Shown: piece after piece, positions 5,572 to 8,458 of the stretch
How positions within the stretch are numbered: position 1 is the first letter of the stretch
Layout of the letters: each line of letters opens with the position of its first letter
From: an uncultured Neisseria sp.
Lineage (GTDB): Bacteria > Pseudomonadota > Gammaproteobacteria > Burkholderiales > Neisseriaceae
NCBI GenBank assembly: GCA_947097615.1
Contig: CAMURX010000067.1
Coordinates: forward strand, 1-8,458
Length of the DNA: 8,458 bases
Direction of reading: 5' to 3'
The notes under the pieces: model-generated
What the model saw: only the letters and a program-made list of their open reading frames with translations
Databases searched by the model: none
Told to the model about the DNA's origin: nothing
Position numbers and translations under genes: made by a program

Positions 5572-5602
5572 AGGCCGTCTGAAAGCGGTTTTCAGACGGC
5601 CT
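5572..5602 (-). terminator. DUS-hairpin terminator after secF
   Basis: AG-DUS copies at 5572-5583 (forward) and 5591-5602 (reverse) form a perfect 13-bp stem (5572-5584 with 5590-5602) with a tight 5-base loop. On the minus strand the stem is followed by TTATTCC, giving a short U-rich tail. It starts 11 bases after the secF stop. This is the best intrinsic terminator candidate in the window. Confidence 0.78.
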
Positions 5603-5613
5603 CTTTGTCTGAA

Positions 5614-6549
5614 TCAGACGACGGCTTCTTCTTTTTTCTCTTTGACGCGGGCGATGTTTTCTCGGCTGAGGCCAAACAGCAGCAGCAGCGGGCTGGCAAC
5701 GAGAACGGAAGAATAGACGCCGAAGACGATGCCGATGGTGAGTGCCATCGAGAAGCCGTGCAGGGCGGCGCCGCCGAAGAGGAGCATGGAGAGCACCATC
5801 GCCTCGGTCGAGCCGTGGGTGATGACGGTACGGCTCATGGTGGCGGTGATGGCGTTGTCGATCACTTCGGGCACGCTGTGGTTGCGCATGGTGCTTTTGC
5901 GGAAGTTTTCGCGGATACGGTCGAACACCACCACCGATTCGTTCACCGAGTAGCCCAAAACGGCCAGCACGCCGGCCAGCACGGTGAGGGAAAATTCCCA
6001 CTGAAAGAGGGCGAAGCAGCCGAGGATGATGACGACGTCGTGCATATTGGCGATGATGGCCGACACGGCAAAGCGCCATTCGAAACGCATGGACAGATAG
6101 ATGATGATGCCGACGACCACCATGCCCAGCGCAATCAGGCCGTTGTGCACCAGCTCGTCGCCGACCTGCGGGCCGATGAATTCGACCTGACGCAGCTGCA
6201 CGGAAGCATCGCTTTTTTTCAGGATGTCCATGGTTTGGTTGGAGAGCTGGGCGGTGGTGGTGCCCGCTTTGTTGGGCAGGCGGATCATCAGGTGGCGGTC
6301 GCTGTTGACGGTTTGCACCTGCACGTCGCCCAGATTGAGCGCGTCGAGATCCGTGCGCACTTTGTCGACGTCGGCCGCTTGGGCGTATTCGACTTCCATC
6401 ACTGTGCCGCCGGTGAATTCCACCGAGAAATTCAAGCCTTTGACGGCAAGGAAAACGACGGCGAGGATAAAGGTGGCAAGCGAGATGAAGGTGGTGAGCT
6501 TGCCGTATTTCATAAACGGGATGTCGCGTTTGAAGCGGAACAGTTCCAT
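5614..6549 (-). CDS. secF: Protein translocase subunit SecF
   Basis: SecF pairs with SecD in the inner membrane and uses the proton gradient to help pull exported proteins out of the SecYEG channel on the periplasmic side. The 311 residues (E. coli 323) show a first transmembrane segment (about 19-38), FSVEFTGGT (41-49) at the start of the periplasmic domain, then five further membrane segments. Within these is GYSVNESVVVFDRIRE (199-214), whose Asp210 is probably the conserved proton-relay aspartate. The start is firm: AAGGAG (6557-6562) lies 7 bases upstream and is itself made of the last codons of secD. The gap to the secD stop is 4 bases, indicating translational coupling. A DUS hairpin terminator follows. 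Confidence 0.98.
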   Translation of the reverse strand: MELFRFKRDIPFMKYGKLTTFISLATFILAVVFLAVKGLNFSVEFTGGTVMEVEYAQAADVDKVRTDLDALNLGDVQVQTVNSDRHLMIRLPNKAGTTTAQLSNQTMDILKKSDASVQLRQVEFIGPQVGDELVHNGLIALGMVVVGIIIYLSMRFEWRFAVSAIIANMHDVVIILGCFALFQWEFSLTVLAGVLAVLGYSVNESVVVFDRIRENFRKSTMRNHSVPEVIDNAITATMSRTVITHGSTEAMVLSMLLFGGAALHGFSMALTIGIVFGVYSSVLVASPLLLLFGLSRENIARVKEKKEEAVV

Positions 6550-6553
6550 TGGT

Positions 6554-8401
6554 TTACTCCTTGTCTGCCGCGGCGGCGGGACGGATGTCGCCGCCGATGG
6601 AAATGCTTTGCAGCTTGCGTTTGCGGCCGTACCACAGGTTGACGAACATGCGCGACACGACTACCGACGAGAACATCGAGGTCAGAATGCCCAGACAGTG
6701 CACCACGGCGAAGCCGCGCACGGGGCCGGAGCCGAACAGCAGGAGGGCGATACCGGCAATCAGTGAGGTGATGTTGGAATCGACGATGGTGTCCCAGGCG
6801 TGTTTGTAGCCTTCGGCAATGGCGGCCTGCGGCTTGACGCCGTCGCGCAATTCTTCGCGGATACGCTCGTTAATCAATACGTTGGAGTCGATGGCCATAC
6901 CCAGCGTCAGCGCCATGGCGGCGATGCCGGGCAGAGTGAGCGTGGCACCCAGCCAGGAGAGCGCGGCCACCAAAAGCAGCAGGTTGGACACCAGTGCAAT
7001 CACCGAGAAAACGCCCATCAGGCGGTAGTAGACCACCATGAACACGGCCACGACGACAAAGCCCCACAGCGTCGAATCCATACCTTTTTTGATGTTTTCC
7101 GCACCGAGCGAAGCACCGATGGTGCGCTCTTCGACGATTTCCATCGGCGCGGCCAGCGAACCGGCGCGCAGCAGCAGTGCAATGTCTTCGGCTTCGGCAC
7201 GGCTCATGCTGCCTGAGATGATGGTTTTACCGTTGGGAATCGGCTCGTTGATAACCGGCGCGGTCACGACTTCGGCCTTGCCCTGCTCCACCAGCACCAT
7301 CGCCATGCGTTTGCCGACGTTGTTACGGGTGAGATCGGCAAAGATGACGGCACCGGAGTTGTTGAAGCTGACGTTGACGCCGGGCTGGCCGCGGTCGTTT
7401 TGCCCGGCCTGCGCGTCGTCGATATTGTCGCCGGTCAGCTCTACCTGTTTGCTCAGCAGCAGTTGGGCGGGCTGCTCGCCGGCGGTTTTCAGCAGCTCGT
7501 AGCCTTCGGGCACATTGCCCTCGAGCGCGGCAAAGAAGGCCGACTGGTCTTCATTGACCATGCGCACTTCCAGCGTGGCGGTGCGGCCGATGATGTCTTT
7601 GGCCTTGGCGGTGTCCTGCACGCCGGGCAGTTGGACGACGATGCGGTCAGCACCCGCCTGCTGGATCACCGGCTCGGCCACGCCCAATTCGTTGACGCGG
7701 TTGTGCAGGGTGGTGATGTTCTGCTCGACGGCCTGCTTGCGGATATTGGCGATTGCCTGTTCGGACAGGGTGAGAATCAAGCGGCTGCCATCGGAAGTGA
7801 GGGTGGCTTCGGGGAACAGGCGTTGCAGCTGCGGCAGGATTTTTTCCAATTCCGCCGCGTCTTGAAAGGGCACAGCCAAGCTGTTGTCGTTGATGGTAAT
7901 CTGGCCGCTGCGGATTTTCTCTTTGCGCAGTTCGCGGCGGATGTCGCCCGCGTAGCGCTCGAAGGTTTTCTGCATTGCCGCCTTCATGTCCACCTGCATG
8001 GTGAAATGCACGCCGCCGCGCAAATCGAGGCCGAGGAACATCGGTTTCGCGCCGATTTTCGCCATCCAGTCGGGCGTATTGGCGATTTGGTTCAAAGCCG
8101 TGATATAGCCTTCGCCCAGCGCGTTTTCAATCACGGAGCGGGCTTTCATCTGCGTTTGCGAGTCTTTGAAACGCACTTTGAGCGAGCCGTCGGCAATAAA
8201 CATGCCGTCGTCGGCAATACCCGCCGCTTTGAGCGCTTCGGCAACGCGCGCCTCTGTGCGGCTGTCGATGGCGAGCGACTGGCGGTTGGTGGACACCTGC
8301 ACCGCCAGCGTGTCGCCGTAGAAATTTGGTATGGTGTAGAGTAGCCCCAGCGCGAGCACGGCTGTGACCAGGAGATATTTCCACAGGGGATAACGGTTCA
8401 T
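6554..8401 (-). CDS. secD: Protein translocase subunit SecD
   Basis: SecD is the larger partner of SecF in the proton-driven SecDF accessory complex of the Sec translocon. From the ATG at 8401 the protein is 615 residues, the same as E. coli SecD. Visible parts: an N-terminal membrane segment (about 8-25), the conserved GLDLRGG (124-130) opening the large periplasmic region, and five C-terminal membrane segments (from about 445). The RND-like motif GMAIDSNVLINERIREEL (501-518) carries the probable proton-relay Asp505. The start at 8401 has GAAGG (8409-8413) 7 bases upstream; a longer reading would need a TTG at 8440 with no such site. The N-terminus MNRYPLWKYLL is typical. No DUS lies within secD or secF. 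yajC is the usual upstream neighbour but would be outside the window. Confidence 0.98.
   Translation of the reverse strand: MNRYPLWKYLLVTAVLALGLLYTIPNFYGDTLAVQVSTNRQSLAIDSRTEARVAEALKAAGIADDGMFIADGSLKVRFKDSQTQMKARSVIENALGEGYITALNQIANTPDWMAKIGAKPMFLGLDLRGGVHFTMQVDMKAAMQKTFERYAGDIRRELRKEKIRSGQITINDNSLAVPFQDAAELEKILPQLQRLFPEATLTSDGSRLILTLSEQAIANIRKQAVEQNITTLHNRVNELGVAEPVIQQAGADRIVVQLPGVQDTAKAKDIIGRTATLEVRMVNEDQSAFFAALEGNVPEGYELLKTAGEQPAQLLLSKQVELTGDNIDDAQAGQNDRGQPGVNVSFNNSGAVIFADLTRNNVGKRMAMVLVEQGKAEVVTAPVINEPIPNGKTIISGSMSRAEAEDIALLLRAGSLAAPMEIVEERTIGASLGAENIKKGMDSTLWGFVVVAVFMVVYYRLMGVFSVIALVSNLLLLVAALSWLGATLTLPGIAAMALTLGMAIDSNVLINERIREELRDGVKPQAAIAEGYKHAWDTIVDSNITSLIAGIALLLFGSGPVRGFAVVHCLGILTSMFSSVVVSRMFVNLWYGRKRKLQSISIGGDIRPAAAADKE
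6557..6562 (-). promoter_or_regulatory. Ribosome-binding site of secF formed by the end of secD
   Basis: The codons for the last Lys and Glu of SecD read AAGGAG and are followed by TAA. This is a near-perfect Shine-Dalgarno sequence 7 bases before the secF ATG, so ribosomes finishing secD are placed to start secF. Confidence 0.85.
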
Positions 8402-8432
8402 AATCAAACCTTCAAAGGGAAAACCGTCTGAT

Positions 8433-8448
8433 GCCTGCAACCGCAGGC
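8433..8448. other. Short GC hairpin upstream of secD
   Basis: GCCTGC (8433-8438) and GCAGGC (8443-8448) pair around a 4-base loop, 32 bases before the secD ATG on the minus strand. A degenerate uptake sequence (ACCGTCTGAT, 8 of 10 core bases, 8423-8432) lies between it and the secD ribosome-binding site. The window ends in GTTTTCA at 8452-8458, which may be the beginning of another DUS cut by the edge. It could be part of the spacer after an upstream gene; its function is unknown. Confidence 0.35.
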
Positions 8449-8458
8449 GGCGTTTTCA

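Noticed and set aside
5521..5613. Classic tryptophan leader peptide or T-box before trpE
   Set aside because: No short reading frame with tandem Trp codons and no T-box-like sequence is visible; the spacer is almost entirely DUS copies.
8402..8440. Longer secD start at TTG 8440
   Set aside because: The ATG at 8401 has a well-placed GAAGG, the typical MNRYPLWKYLL N-terminus, and gives the family length of 615.

Overview
The window looks like chromosome from a GC-rich member of the genus Neisseria (or a close relative in Neisseriaceae). The main evidence is 16 copies of the neisserial DNA uptake sequence (DUS). Thirteen read AGGCCGTCTGAA (the AG-DUS dialect), two read ATGCCGTCTGAA (the meningococcal/gonococcal form) and one reads AGGTCGTCTGAA (the mucosa-type form). 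A Correia-type repeat (CREE) at the left edge and the protein sequences agree with this. The dialect and the GC-rich coding suggest a commensal species rather than N. meningitidis or N. gonorrhoeae; the species is not resolved.

All seven genes lie on the minus strand, so the biological order runs from right to left. secD (start 8401) and secF (6549) are a translationally coupled pair for the Sec-associated SecDF complex; yajC would be expected just past the right edge but cannot be seen. A DUS hairpin with a U-rich tail follows secF. Next come trpE (anthranilate synthase component I), a DUS inverted repeat directly after its stop, purK (N5-CAIR synthetase), a GNAT acetyltransferase gene with its own candidate promoter, three DUS copies, and a two-gene unit of an MscS-family channel gene and nudB (dihydroneopterin triphosphate diphosphatase, folate pathway). 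nudB ends inside the CREE.

The gene content is housekeeping: protein export, tryptophan, purine and folate synthesis, and osmotic safety. Apart from secD-secF and mscS-nudB the neighbours share no obvious pathway and look like separate transcription units. I see no phage, plasmid, insertion sequence transposase, CRISPR, toxin or defence module, and no tRNA or rRNA gene. No gene-free stretch exceeds about 210 bases.

The unusual features concern how repeats have become part of genes. One DUS supplies both the stop codon of mscS and the start codon of nudB. The CREE supplies the last five codons and the stop of nudB. A DUS fills the ribosome-binding region of trpE, and triplets of alternating DUS copies upstream of trpE and mscS could form mutually exclusive hairpins. 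A four-tract G-quadruplex motif lies opposite the first codons of purK. I found no undescribed multi-gene system here.
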